Assembly (NCBI GenBank): GCA_031216915.1
Contig: CM062294.1
Location: 28,396,985-28,460,984 of the forward strand
Direction of reading: 5' to 3'
Origin: Pictodentalium vernedei
Lineage: Eukaryota > Mollusca > Scaphopoda > Dentaliida > Dentaliidae
DNA: 64,000 nucleotides
The notes under the pieces were generated by a model that was not told where the DNA came from, ran no database searches, and worked only from the letters and a program-made list of their open reading frames with translations. The translations under genes and the position numbers were made by a program. Positions 21,365-31,714 of this stretch are shown here, piece after piece. Numbering within the stretch: position 1 is the first letter of the stretch; the number at the start of each line of letters is the position of its first letter.

Positions 21365-21637
21365 GGGTCACATAGCAACCACGTGCTACCATAGAAACCA
21401 AGATGGCGGCCTCCAGTATACAAAATGGACGACGTAAACATGTATCACCCTAACAACACGCGCTGCGCATGCGCACTAACACCACGTATCACTATGGAGA
21501 TGACGTCACGAGATGGCCGCTCACGCGGGTTACCATGACAACCCAACATGGCGCCAACGGGTCACGTGACATGACGTCACATGAGATCATCCAAATGAGA
21601 TCATCCAAATAGGTCCTGTCCGGGTACATGACATACT
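21365..21637 (-). mobile_element. right terminus of the inverted-end element (promoter-like cassette)
   Basis: This is the reverse complement of 15243-15530: GGGTCACATAGCAACCACGT, AACCAAGATGGCGGCCTCC, GCGCTGCGCATGCGCACTAA, GAGATGACGTCACGAGATGG, GGGTCACGTGACATGACGTC, and the end CCTGTCCGGGTACATGACAT. Confidence 0.8.
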
Positions 21638-21639
21638 AC

Positions 21640-21925
21640 TCCTACTCCTTTGTTTGTTTTCGTACTGTAGCAACAAGATTTATACATTGACATTAGTGAC
21701 TCTAAGATCGGGCCGCTGATGCCGAAATTACGTAATTTCTGGAAAAGTTTTGATCTTTCAACGGTATCGAAAGCTTTTCTGAAATCTACAAATACTGCAT
21801 ACAGTGGTCTTTTCGTCTTTTTATATTTATTAAGAGCAGAATTCAAGACAAATATACTGTCAACAGTGCTACAGCCTTTGCGAAATCCGAATTGGTTCTC
21901 ACATATTATTATCTTCTAATTAATT
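21640..21925 (-). pseudogene. LINE reverse transcriptase, 5' part (LINE-A, part A)
   Basis: The minus-strand translation reads ENQFGFRKGCSTVDSIF, then LYAVFVDFRKAFDTVERSKL (first catalytic Asp) and ISGPILESLMSMYKSC, ending KTNK where the inverted-end element begins. The next conserved block of such polymerases (GVRQGC...SPTLF) is found at 15235-15180 in the same orientation. The simplest reading is one LINE split by a 6.4-kb insertion. Confidence 0.82.
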
Positions 21926-22278
21926 ATTAATTCTGTTGTTGGTGATCAGTTTTATCTTCCCACACAAACAGTCGACATTTAAAAGTTTTCAGACATCTGA
22001 TCCGCGTTCTTAATGATTCTGTCATGTATCAGGTGGGAACTGACAATTTTTATACCTCATCTATCTCGACTTTAAGCAATCATCCATGGGTTACGCCCCT
22101 CCCAGTTTTTTTTTAATTAGTTTTTACGGTACACCGTTCAATTAGAACAAAAAATATGTAGTTTAGGGTCTGTAAATAGATAAAAAAGTAGGGTGATTAT
22201 CTAAGGGTATTTAGTTACGTTCAAATATAAGTCGAACATAACCTATTCCATTTTGCACTGGAAAAAAATATTTACGGA
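21926..22278. other. unassigned sequence
   Basis: May be further upstream LINE-A sequence, but no conserved block was recognised. Confidence 0.3.
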
Positions 22279-22291
22279 GAACAGTATCAAT

Positions 22292-22630
22292 TTATTAATT
22301 TATTTGTTGGGGCTTTAACGACACTTTCGACAGCCGAGGTCATCTCGTTTCGAACAGTTTTACGGGTGGAGGAAGCCGGAGTATCCGGAGAGAACCACCG
22401 AGCAACGGCGAGCAACTGTCAGACTCCCCAATGTACTTACTCAACACAAGCAGGGTTAGCATTGGTTGAAGACAAGTGCACCATCGACGTGCAGTACGCC
22501 TTAGTACACAACGCCACCGTGCCCCCGAGTGGGCAATTCGGATTAAGTGTCTTGCCCAAGAACACAACGCCGTTGCCATTGCCTCTCGGCTTGGAGCCTG
22601 CACCACTACTTACTGAGCCACCGCGCTCCC
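22292..22630 (-). mobile_element. SINE with tRNA-like head, 13-bp target duplication
   Basis: On the minus strand: head CGGTGGCTCAGTAAG, body GTTGTGTTCTTGGGCAAGAC and GGCGTACTGCACGTCGATGG, and tail GTCGTTAAAGCCCC then AACAAATAAATT. GAACAGTATCAAT flanks both sides (22279-22291 and 22631-22643), an exact 13-bp duplication. Confidence 0.92.
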
Positions 22631-22725
22631 GAACAGTATCAATCGTGTGTTCGATTAGTTATAAGCAACATTCCACTTAATCCTATTTACCCAGTAGGTG
22701 CACGGCTGGTTTATTTTATAAGAGT

Positions 22726-23253
22726 TTAACCCTTTACCCAACGCAGACGATTTCAAAATTCATTATTTTAAATATCAATTTTTAAATTTTTTTTAAAAAC
22801 ATTTCTACAAAACCATATCATGTGACCCCTCTTTGGAACGAGCTCGACGAGCTCGTACCAAAGAGGGGTCACATGATATGGTTTTGTTGAAATTTTTCGT
22901 AAAATGATCTTTTTTCATTGGCATGGCGGTGGTTCGAACCCACGCCGAGAGAGTTTCCTTCGGCACCAACCGCCTAGCGAAACTATACTGAACCACGCAC
23001 ACCACTCGGCCACCGACAGACCCCCCAAAAGGGAATGCTAGTTAACCAAGTATATACGAGGCCAAACCAGCGTCCTTTCTTAATTCTATGGCATCCGAGA
23101 AATTTGAAAAAGACAAGTACTGTCGCTGATTTCTTCTGAGGTGCAGTTCGTAGAATTAAGTGCTTAGATGCAACTATCTGATGATATTTTTTCAGCAGCT
23201 GTATTTGCAAATTACGCGGGCGGATGCGGGCGATTCGTTGGGTAAAGGGTTAA
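22726..23253. mobile_element. piggyBac-like hairpin MITE carrying a tRNA-like insertion
   Basis: TTAA at 22726-22729 and 23250-23253 bounds TTAACCCTTTACCCAACGC and GATTCGTTGGGTAAAGGGTT. The palindrome ATGTGACCCCTCTTTGGAAC / GTACCAAAGAGGGGTCACAT is at about 22818-22878. An extra stretch of about 265 bp (22918-23185) is absent from the related 236-bp copy at 9936-10171. Confidence 0.8.
22918..23023 (-). mobile_element. tRNA-like (Leu/Ser-type) sequence within the MITE
   Basis: On the minus strand GTCGGTGGCCGAGTGGTG resembles the 5' part and A box of a Leu/Ser tRNA. GAAGGAAACTCTCTCGGCG resembles a long variable arm, and GTGGGTTCGAACCACCGCC a T arm with B box. The middle does not fold into a normal anticodon arm by eye, so a SINE head or tRNA pseudogene is more likely than a working tRNA. 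Confidence 0.5.
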
Positions 23254-23450
23254 CAATACTTTCTATAGCCAAAGTCACCTCGTGTGGGACAGTTTTGCGG
23301 ATTGAGTACGGCAAAATAACCACCAATCAGCTGCTAACAAGTGTCAGACTCCCCAACAAATTAACTCCACAGAAGCGGAGTAAGCATTGGTTGAAGGCAA
23401 GTGCACCATCGACATGCAGAAAGCCGTTGTACACATCGCCACCGGAGCAC
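23254..23450 (-). mobile_element. SINE 3' part, degenerate
   Basis: Minus strand: GTGCACTTGCCTTCAACCAATG and GGGAGTCTGACACTTG-like blocks of the SINE body, running to a decayed tail near 23260. It abuts a plus-strand SINE part, giving a foldback arrangement. Confidence 0.6.
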
Positions 23451-23640
23451 AGTGACGCAGTGCGCTTAGGCATACTCCATATCGATGGAACACATGCGTT
23501 CACTCAATTCTAAACGTGGTGGTTCTGGGTTAGTAAACTGGAGAGTTATAAATTTACTCGCCGCAGCACGAGGGTTCCCTCTGGGTACTCCGTCTTATGC
23601 CACCCGTAAAACTGTCTGACATTATAGTACTCTGGCTGGG
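23451..23640 (+). mobile_element. SINE 3' part, degenerate, plus strand
   Basis: CTCCATATCGATGGAACACA, CTCTGGGTACTCCGTCTTAT and CACCCGTAAAACTGTC follow the SINE body order and lead into an AAAT microsatellite. Confidence 0.6.
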
Positions 23641-23649
23641 GAGTATATC

Positions 23650-23651
23650 GC

Positions 23652-23720
<69 letters not shown>

Positions 23721-23722
23721 AC
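23650..23722 (+). repeat. (AAAT)n microsatellite
   Basis: About 17 AAAT units, probably an expanded SINE tail. Confidence 0.95.
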
Positions 23723-23771
23723 AAATAAAAAAAATAACTAAATAGACGGCATTTTCAAAATCCAGTTTTGT

Positions 23772-23975
23772 ATCGTGTTTGGCAGTTTTACGAATGGAGG
23801 AGGCCAGTGTACACGGACAAAATCGCCATTCAAAGGCAAGTAACTTAAAAATGCCCCATCGTGCTGACCCGGTTCAAACAGGGCCATTGTTACTAGAAGG
23901 AAAGTGTGCCATAAATATGCATTCTCTAAAAACACTGCGTCACTGCACTCTCACCTGGGTAATCATGATTTAGTA
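23772..23975 (-). mobile_element. SINE fragment, highly degenerate
   Basis: GGCAGTTTTACGAATGGAGG and AGTGTACACGGACAAAATC follow the reverse order of the SINE body. The head is gone. Confidence 0.45.
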
Positions 23976-23985
23976 TCTTGTCATT

Positions 23986-24179
23986 TTAATTTTATTTTCT
24001 GATTTTTTAAATACCTTCCACAAAAGCATATCAGGTGACTCCTCATTGGAACGAGCTCAAGGAGCTCGTTCCAAATGAGGGTTCACTTGATATGGTGTTA
24101 CTAAAATTGTTTAAAAAATATTTTTCAACTGCTTAATTTGTACATTACATGGGCCGATTCGTTTGGAAATAAGTTAATT
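23986..24179. mobile_element. piggyBac-like hairpin MITE, shortened
   Basis: Palindrome GTGACTCCTCATTGGAACG / GTTCCAAATGAGGGTTCAC. The right end is GATTCGTTTGGAAATAAG before TTAA (24176-24179). A TTAA also occurs at 23986-23989, but the left terminus is not conserved. Confidence 0.65.
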
Positions 24180-24597
24180 TGGATGATTTTGGATTGGTGT
24201 TTAACCAAATGATTTTAGATTTAGGTTGAGATGCGTTTTTATATGACGTTCTTAAACATAGGCCGAATTCCACGCGGGATGCATTTCGCAATGTCTAAAC
24301 TGTATTCGGTAATATTGAATACACGCACAGTTGGGATGTAATATATGCTCAGTATGGGAACAAATTCTCGCTCGAACTGAATGAAAAGAATTGCAAGGTT
24401 ATACACGTGGTCGGTAAAATGGAACCTTCTCGGAGAGTGGCAGAGTTCTGTATTCAGAAAGCTGGAGGCAAAGTGTTTTGTGTTGGAAAGATATTTAAGG
24501 GTCAAAATTAACATACAGTAAAGATGCATCTACCCAAAATACAAGAATAAACTAAATATGAGTCGCAAGTGAATTCTTACCAATTGGGTTCACAGAT

Positions 24598-24770
24598 AGA
24601 TAGATATTTTATTTTACGATATATCAATAACGTTTTACAATTTACAGATAATCTATAACAAGAAACAAAATTATTGATACACTGTAGGGAGAAAACATAA
24701 CCAGATTGGCTGTCTACCTGTTATCTCCCAGGTAAAGAACAGAAAGCATCGAATGTTGACTGCGAATGAA
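24598..24770 (-). mobile_element. LINE 3' UTR fragment
   Basis: ACCAGATTGGCTGTCTACCT is shared with 17350-17370 in the 3' UTR of the inserted LINE block. GATA repeats (24598-24608) form the tail on the minus strand. Confidence 0.6.
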
Positions 24771-24829
24771 CGTTTTCTTTTTTCCGGCGGTTGAAGATTC
24801 AGGATATGGAATTACACATTTAATTGCAT

Positions 24830-25030
24830 ATGTGCATACACACACACACCAGTATACACATACATGTATACATGCGTGCATTTTTATATATATACACGCA
24901 TCTACACATACATACTTATATACATACACGCACATAGATGCATACATATGAAGGCAGACCTACTTAAATTTCGCAATAAGGCAGACCTACTTTCTTTCCA
25001 CAGGATACATGTATGCATATATATACACAC
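24830..25030. repeat. CA/TA-rich simple sequence
   Basis: Imperfect ACAC, ATAC and ATAT runs. Short ORFs here are artefacts of the repeat. Confidence 0.85.
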
Positions 25031-26284
25031 ATCACAATGTCCAATAATTACGGATAGAACGCGAAACCCTGCCACAAACTGTCCATAACTGGCAGGTCAC
25101 TCAACGTGTTTGTTAAGGCTATCATATTTTTTATGTTTTTGTTTCTTTATATGCCTTTAGCACGATAAATGGCTCAGCCAACGAACCCCATATATATATT
25201 CACTCAACCCAGTTGATTTGTGTTAAGTTTTAACCCAGCGGATTTCTGAGAGTAGTTACACTGTATCAACTCTCCAATCTCGAAACCTGTTTCTTGTCTG
25301 ATAACTAATGTATTTGTAAAAACACGTACATATTATAACCGTGAGGATCGACCGTCGATATCTGCCGTGAAACAATGGTGTTCCACACACATGCACTTAC
25401 ATGTAGCATCCATCATATTTAATGAAATTATGACGTATCAAGTTCCTGGCCGGAAAATCGGCCGCTCGGGTTCAAAAGGTAAAAGTATAATCTTTAAAAA
25501 GAAATAAGCAATTGATGACGTCCGAAAACTGAAAACCTTCATAAAATTAATTTTATGTTGAATATTATTTATTTAAAGCAACATTCTAGCCCCAATCCCA
25601 CCCCACCACAAGATGACACCGATGGAAGCAGTTTTCTTTCCAATTGCACTGCTCATCGTATAAACTTTCACCTTTCTGTGACCGAATAACCACATACCCT
25701 TCATCCTTCCATCCCACGTACTCGTTAAACTAATGAATCTTATTATTCTGTCAGACTGATAATATGGACGTTATAATGCCCCAGGACCTTCCTTAACCTC
25801 ACATTACACACTTTACATGCCATGTCATCATCTTTTCCAACCCCCCACACCATGCCTCAGATACCACGACCTATGTTTCAACAGTAGAAACTCCCAAACG
25901 TGCCGTCCTGGTACTCCTCAAGTAATTATGTTTTTATCACACAGACAGCCCAAAGACCTCTTTGCTCTGAACCCTTTTCTTGAATTTCAGTTACAATCCT
26001 CCCTGATTGCCTCTCTCTTTCTCCATCTAGCGACACCAGGTTGTCTCCGCCTAGGCTGGACATCTCTATTGAGTATGTTTCTATTACCTCTCATGCCCAA
26101 TCCATTCTGTCCAGACATTATAATTCCACATTACTTCAGTTTACTCCATCATCGGGGACATTTACATAATAGTTCAAATAACAAAGTTTAATCCCGTCTA
26201 TCGTATCATTGATCCTTCCCCACCCAAGGTCTCCGACTGCTTCCAGCGTCACGTCATTGCACAAGCCTCTCATTAGTGTTCAAC
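25031..26284. other. unassigned sequence
   Basis: About 1.25 kb. The frame at 25817-26191 is Pro/Leu-rich and CT-biased with no domain. No repeat family of this window was recognised. Confidence 0.4.
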
Positions 26285-26292
26285 CGTTGATC

Positions 26293-27011
26293 CAGGGGTG
26301 GCGCCAGGGATTTCTCGACAGGGGGGGGGGGCTGACCTCTCCGACAGGGGGGGGGGATATAACATTTGACCTCCCAAACGAAGGAAAATGAGTGAAAATT
26401 GGTAAATTGGAGAACCATAATAGAAGCAAAGTGAGTATGTTTGTTGATTATTTAACTCTTTACCTAACCTGAAAAGCAGACGACACACTTGCAAAAATAA
26501 TTCTTGAATAACTAATTTTTTTCATTTTTTGCCTTAAAAACATAGGTTATGACCCCTCGTTGGAACGAGCTCGACGAGCTCGTTCCAACGAGGGGTCATA
26601 ACCTATGTTTTTCAGACAAAAAATGAAAAAAATAATGAAAATTAATTGACGATTTTTGAGAATAGCGCTGGCCGGTTTTTGCCGTTACCTTAGGTAAAGG
26701 GTTAAAATAAACATATTATAATAAGGTCGGGACATATTTCATCTATAAAGCCAGTTTGACGAACGACATTAAGGAATTTCGTGAGACTCACTATTCTCTA
26801 TCAAAGTTCCAGTGCTGCACGGGTTCGAGACTGACAAGACGAGATATCTACATTCGATTGTCGGAAATTTCTCGTGAAGTTGGGTTTACGAGACTCTCCG
26901 ACAGACTGACTAAAAATCTCCGACGGGGGGGGGGGGGGGGGGGGGGCTGGACCTCTCCGACAGGGGGGGGGCTGTAGCCCCCCCCCCCCCTTCCCCTTGG
27001 TGCCACCACTG
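26293..27011. mobile_element. hAT-like non-autonomous element with nested MITE
   Basis: Ends are CAGGGGTGGCGCCAGGG and, reversed, CAGTGGTGGCACCAAGGGG. G-tracts follow both ends with CTCCGACAGGGGGGGG blocks. Flanks are CCGTTGATC and CGGTTGATC, giving 7-8 shared bases as expected for hAT, with one base of uncertainty at the right boundary. A 254-bp piggyBac-like MITE is nested inside. No transposase remains. Confidence 0.7.
26452..26705. mobile_element. piggyBac-like hairpin MITE nested in the hAT
   Basis: TTAA at both ends (26452-26455 and 26702-26705). Termini are TTAACTCTTTACCTAACC and TTAGGTAAAGGGTTAA. The central palindrome is CATAGGTTATGACCCCTCGT / ACGAGGGGTCATAACCTATG around GGAACGAGCTCGACGAGCTC. 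Complete. Confidence 0.88.
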
Positions 27012-28771
27012 CGGTTGATCGGAATCGGACACCACAGTCGGCCGATTGTCGACAATCGGATAACAGCAGCAATGGCTCCTGGAACATCAGTCCAACCGCT
27101 TGTTGCCAAACATTTTTTTGTGATAATTCATAAGCCACATTTTATTATCTTCTACAGTGAGTCAATTGTTAATGTAAAATGATGTCAATGATACCATTCA
27201 ATAAATTTGAGACACAGCCACACAATGTGTATTCTTAATTTCTTAAGACGCCCCTTTAGGGGATATACAAATTAAACGTCATGTAAAGCTTACAATAGAG
27301 CGAACTCGCGGCAATCGCCAGTTCATACCAGAAAAAGTAAAGGTTGCACTCCGATGACTCAGGTCGCAGTCAAATCACCAGTCGCGCACACTTGGGCGGT
27401 ATACTTGGCTCTCAAGTGTGTGCGTCTGTTCATTGTACTGCGATCTGAGTCAACGACGTTTAACACTATGAAATATGTTCAATTTAATGTAGTTCTTTCA
27501 AGCCTCGACTCACCTGGTAGTGCACAGTATTAGCGCGCACAAAAGCAGCCCGTAGGGCTGCTTTGAAGCAAGGCTATTCGGTAAAGCGTATGTGAAATTG
27601 AAAATTAGTGGTAAACTGCATAATCAGATACCATCCAATCGAGTTTTTCCTCAGATTCCGAAATCGAAAGTAGAAACCCCTGTTCTTGAAAGAAACCAAA
27701 CGTTGCCTTTCAATCGCCATTCAATGAGAAATGGCGAGATTCCCTTTCCAAAGGACAAATTCAAAAACGATTCGTACGCCTAGAAATGCTTCAGATACTG
27801 TCAACACCGCAACAAAACAGATGTCTTTTTTCGAATTAATTAGAAAGTTAATTAATCTACACGGATTTTTCCGAATCAACTACACGGAAAGTATCGAGTA
27901 AAACTACTCTACTTTTGATAGAAATTATTTAAATTGAACACCCCCTGCTTTTGACGTTTTGCATCGTCTTCTATTGCTATTTCTGTTTGACAGATACGCA
28001 GAGAAGGCGTTTGAGAAAGAATATTTTTCTAACGATTTTTTAAAAAAAACTAGTTTTCTTTTCACATTCAATTTTCTTTCTTTCATCCAGAATAATATTT
28101 CCAAGACCGGGTTTTACCAAAAAGGTGCGTTTATACAAAATTGAAATTAGCCGTTGATTCCACTGGTTTTGATTTTTTTCAAAACCACGCCTGCGCGCGC
28201 TTCTTTGTTTTACCAAAGGTAATATTACAATCAGAATCAGCATCGGAATCGGTCGAGTGTGAGCTCAAATAACCGGTAATCGGTCAGTGGCCACTTGGGT
28301 AATCGGTTGAACACTGCCTCTCATCCGCCTATCTGCATCGATCTGGGGAGTTTATAACTTCACCACAACCGTTTGGTTTTGAGGTAGAGGTCCCCTACTG
28401 TATATTATACTTCTTACACCCACTGTTTCCCAAATAGTTTTCCCGGCAAAACCCTATTGAAGCCGCTTCTCTCTGAAAGTTATTTCTGGATAAGAATTCA
28501 CTTCTAATCCATACATGTATTATTTGTATGATCTATGTAGATGCCTCCCCCAGATGTTTATTCGGATACTTAATTACCTTTATTCACGCAATGTCTATGA
28601 AATCCCCATCTACAGCAACACTAAACCATGCGGAAAATAAAAATCTGTTCCGCACATATTTGCGGAACGGAAATCGTTGACGGACTATTTTTTATAATGA
28701 AGCGAAATTTCACTGGAAGTTTTTACAAATCGTGCACCGCAATTACAATTTCAATTGCTCACGATAGCTAA
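27012..28771. other. unassigned sequence with small hairpins
   Basis: No gene recognised. A perfect 23-bp hairpin AAAGCAGCC-CGTAG-GGCTGCTTT lies at 27542-27564. An imperfect inverted repeat (CGCACACTTG...CAAGTGTGTGCG) lies near 27386-27425. Confidence 0.4.
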
Positions 28772-28775
28772 AAAT

Positions 28776-28843
28776 CGTCCCCTGAGTTCCAATGTGTCCT
28801 ATGTGCCAGCATACACATAGAACACCTTGGAACTCAGGGGACG
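28776..28843. mobile_element. small palindromic element, 68 bp, AAAT target duplication
   Basis: It reads CGTCCCCTGAGTTCCAATGT inward from the left and the same with one change from the right. Centre GTGCCAGCATACAC. Flanked by AAAT at 28772-28775 and 28844-28847. Confidence 0.85.
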
Positions 28844-28972
28844 AAATAGTAACTCGGATTCTCCTCGCAAATTTGGTTGAAGATAAAATTAGTAACTGTT
28901 GTCAAATGAATTGCCGAATGTCCTTTTAATAATGGTCTTTATAAACGCGAAAGCGTGTAATAAACACAGAAC

Positions 28973-29526
28973 TTTGTCTGTCACGATTTTTTATTTTAGG
29001 AATCGATTAATCGTCGCAAATAATCCATGATAATCGATTAATCGTACCTAAATAACCCCCCCCCCTTCCCCCTCTCCCTCTCTTTGAAGTCGATAAAAAT
29101 GAAGTTCAAGTCAGATGACCTACCTCAAGGAAACAACCAAGACGATCCTTTTTTAGGTACATTCAAAGCTTTGATGTTCTGTACTTTTGAACCGTCAGTG
29201 TAATAATCAAGACCGGTCGGCAGTTGCGAAACTTCGCAACTGCCGACCGGTCTTGATTATTACACTGACGGTTCAAAAGTTCAGAACATCAAAGCTTTGA
29301 TGAATGTACCTGAAAGACAATTGCTTCCAACAGCTTCTTGGGGGTCTAACATCGATGTTCTTAACTCTTTACCTTTAGAAACAATAGTTTTTTCATCAAA
29401 TTCTCTTTTAATTATTAAACGTCTAAAACGGGATACAATTTACCGATTATTCGACAACGAAAAATACTAATCGATTTCGCCGTGATCGATCAACAGTCGA
29501 TTAATCAATTAATCGTGACAGCCCTA
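28973..29526 (+). mobile_element. hAT-like non-autonomous element, 554 bp, 8-bp target duplication
   Basis: Ends are TTTGTCTGTCACGATT and, reversed, TAGGGCTGTCACGATTAATT. Flanks CACAGAAC (28965-28972) and CACAAAAC (29527-29534) match at 7 of 8 positions, the length typical of hAT elements. The subterminal regions are dense in AATCGATTA. A long internal hairpin lies at 29155-29311 (CCGTCAGTGTAATAATCAAG, ACCGGTCGG and their mirror). No ORF. Confidence 0.85.
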
Positions 29527-29540
29527 CACAAAACGGCACG

Positions 29541-29668
29541 CGAGTGTAAATGGGTTAATCGATATGGCACTTGTACCATCACGGAAGGATAAAACTCGAG
29601 GCCTGCGACCTCTCGTTTTATCCTTATGCAGTGGAACTCGTGCCATATCGATTAACCCATTCACGTAC
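29541..29668. repeat. 128-bp hairpin adjoining the hAT element
   Basis: Arms GTAAATGGGTTAATCGATAT and ATATCGATTAACCCATTCAC, with an inner pair AGGATAAAACTCGAGG / CCTCTCGTTTTATCC. Because it is palindromic, both strands translate to similar peptides. It starts 7 bases after the hAT target duplication. Confidence 0.75.
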
Positions 29669-29855
29669 TGTGTTTTTACCACACAAAACACTTTTCTCTC
29701 AGCTTCCGGTATAGAGAACTCTTCCACTCTCCACCTTCGAGAACGTTCCATTTTGAGGCCCACGTGTATAACCTTGCATATGTTTTCCTTTAGTTAGAGT
29801 GAATTACAGTGATGTTTGTGCAGCCCGGACTGTCTATTTAGAATGTGTCTTCTAT

Positions 29856-30106
29856 TTAACCCGTTACCTAACGTAACGGCTAAAACCGACCAGCGCTATT
29901 CTCAAAAATCGCCAATTAATTTTCATTATTTTTTCATTTTTTGTCTCAAAAACATAGGTTATGACCCCTCAATGGAACGAGCTCATCGAGCTCGTTCCAA
30001 CGAGGGGTCATAACCTATGTTTTTGAGACAAAAAATGAAAAAAATTAGTTTTTCAACAATTTATTTTGCAAGTGTCGTCTGCTTTTCAGGTTAGGTAAAG
30101 GGTTAA
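29856..30106. mobile_element. piggyBac-like hairpin MITE, complete
   Basis: TTAA at 29856-29859 and 30103-30106. Termini are TTAACCCGTTACCTAACGTA and GTTAGGTAAAGGGTTAA. The central palindrome has the CATAGGTTATGACCCCTC arms. The internal ends carry GGCTAAAACCGACCAGCGCT and GCAAGTGTCGTCTGC, shared with 57365-57616. Confidence 0.9.
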
Positions 30107-30329
30107 CAGTTACACGTCGCTAAACAAATCTTGTATTTTATGATCTATAATTATTGCTTTGAATTTCGGTTTACATGTCCTTGATTTCAATAACGGGTTT
30201 GTATATAATGTATTATTTTTTAGACACCAGTAGTCTGGCTACCGACTTTGAGCTGAAAACCGTAGGTTACCGCCACAGGATGTAAACGAAACAGTTAGAG
30301 TTGACAAGCGCTTTTAGTGAGCTGATTTC

Positions 30330-30480
30330 CCCTCAGTTATATGCCTTACGACACAAGAATGCAAAGAAGTCGCCGAAGTTTATATTTGTCTTTAAAATAT
30401 CACCTTCATCCCTTTAATTCAAGTTTAATCGTGGTATTTATACAGAACGCCACTAGAGTAAGGGGAACAGGAATCTACGA
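30330..30480 (+). repeat. dispersed repeat (TTTAATCGTGGTAT family)
   Basis: ATATTTGTCTTTAAAATATC, then AAGTTTAATCGTGGTATTTA and a CGACCCTTG block recur at 46350-46450 and, further diverged, at 61180-61250. No terminal structure was seen. Confidence 0.55.
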
Positions 30481-30567
30481 CCCTTGTTGGGAGTCTTTCT
30501 GTATTTCTCGCGCGCCTTTGGTCGTTATTGCCCCACCATGGTTGTGTTCTGTAGTAATGATACACAA

Positions 30568-30945
30568 AGGGATCGCGGTGGCTCAGTGGTAGGCTGTTGG
30601 ACCTCTATGCTAGAGGACCCGAGTTCGATCCCCGTCCGGGACGACCCGCGTTGTGTCCTTGGGCAAGGCACTTTATCCCGGTTGCCTACACCGGGGCACG
30701 ATGACGCTGTGCACCAAGGCGTACTGTACGTCGACGGTGCACATGTCTTCAACCGCTGTAATCCTGCTTGGACGGAGCTTGAACAGAGTTAGAATGTTGG
30801 GGAGCTGACAGTTGCTCGTCGATGCTCGGTGGTTCTCTCCGGGTACTCCGGCTTCCTCCACCCGTAAAACTGTCACAGTCACGATTAGCCATTGTGGACA
30901 TAGGTATGTGACCTTAAACACCAATAAATAAATGATAAATAATAG
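30568..30945 (+). mobile_element. SINE with a different tRNA-like head
   Basis: The head is GGATCGCGGTGGCTCAGTGG ... GAGTTCGATCCCC, a cleaner A box/B box pair than the 11599 copy and with a different middle (TTGGACCTCTATGCTAGAGG). Body and tail follow the family (GTTGTGTCCTTGGGCAAGGC; CCTTAAACACCAATAAATAA). No clear target duplication was found. Confidence 0.88.
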
Positions 30946-31714
30946 TACATCATTTCGACACTTTTATTTTAAATCGAGACTTATGTTAATAATACCTTTA
31001 TAATCTACTGATTTGCAGCGATTTTGAAAATAATTAGAGATCCTTAATAAAACATCACGAACGTGATTGGTCAGATGGTCAACGGAATGTTAGGTAGCCA
31101 TATGAAATTGAAGTAACAACTGTCAATAGGTTAGCCATTTACAGAATTTTGTGTCCACTTCATAAAGGCCACCAGTCAATTCCGGGTTAGGAATTCGACG
31201 TTGTTTTGAGCTATTTGTTTATCCACTTTCAATGGAATGTGTGCACAGGCGCTGACTACCGTTGATGCAATGTGGTTTTAATTCACTCACAAAGATATAC
31301 AAATATTCTTGTGACCTCCAGTTATGAATATTCTAATCAAGAAATATTTAATTCTACTCGAAAATGTTAAATATTAACACAGTTAGTGGAACTACGCATC
31401 GTACTGATAAACTACATCTGTGTTGCGTAATACTTAGTGAACAAACATGTCTTATGGTAATGATAATTTAATCAAAGTTTCCGTCAAATCAAGTCTCGAT
31501 TAAGAAACATTGATTGTACTGATTCAAATAAAAGGAATGTTTATGGTATTTTTAGTTTCAATTGGAAGAAATATTTTAATTATTGATCATATAATTACAT
31601 GATTTAATTCTACATGTACATACTGCACCCCATGGAAATCAGCGAGAACGTCTCCTTTTTACATTCCCCGTGTTCCACAGAATCCAGAAAGGACGTTGGG
31701 TTTTTGTACCAAGT
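30946..31714. other. unassigned AT-rich sequence
   Basis: Nothing recognised. Confidence 0.4.

Larger units (their letters stand above)
15243..21637. mobile_element. inverted-end element, complete copy, expanded by a LINE insertion
   Basis: Both ends read TATGTCATGTACCCGGACAG inward. The left arm (15243-15665) and right arm (21637 down to 21365, then 17207 down to about 17040) match over roughly 400 bp with few changes. Without the LINE block at 17221-21351 the element is about 2.3 kb and encodes no recognisable protein. The interior carries tandem repeats (16000-16740). Each arm contains TGACGTCA, CACGTGAC and GCGCATGCGC-like motifs. The element sits between two halves of a reverse transcriptase. 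Its class is unassigned. A short target duplication such as TA is possible but cannot be proved because the ends are imprecise by about 10 bases. Confidence 0.7.

Noticed and set aside
22340-22680. ORFs of 88-104 residues on both strands within SINEs (also 7042-7400, 11626-12041, 63235-63663)
   Set aside because: Related peptides recur wherever the SINE occurs, on both strands. They are shadows of a non-coding repeat.
25817-26191. 124-residue plus-strand ORF
   Set aside because: Composition follows the CT-rich DNA. No domain, splice signals or repeat-family support were seen, so it is left as unassigned.
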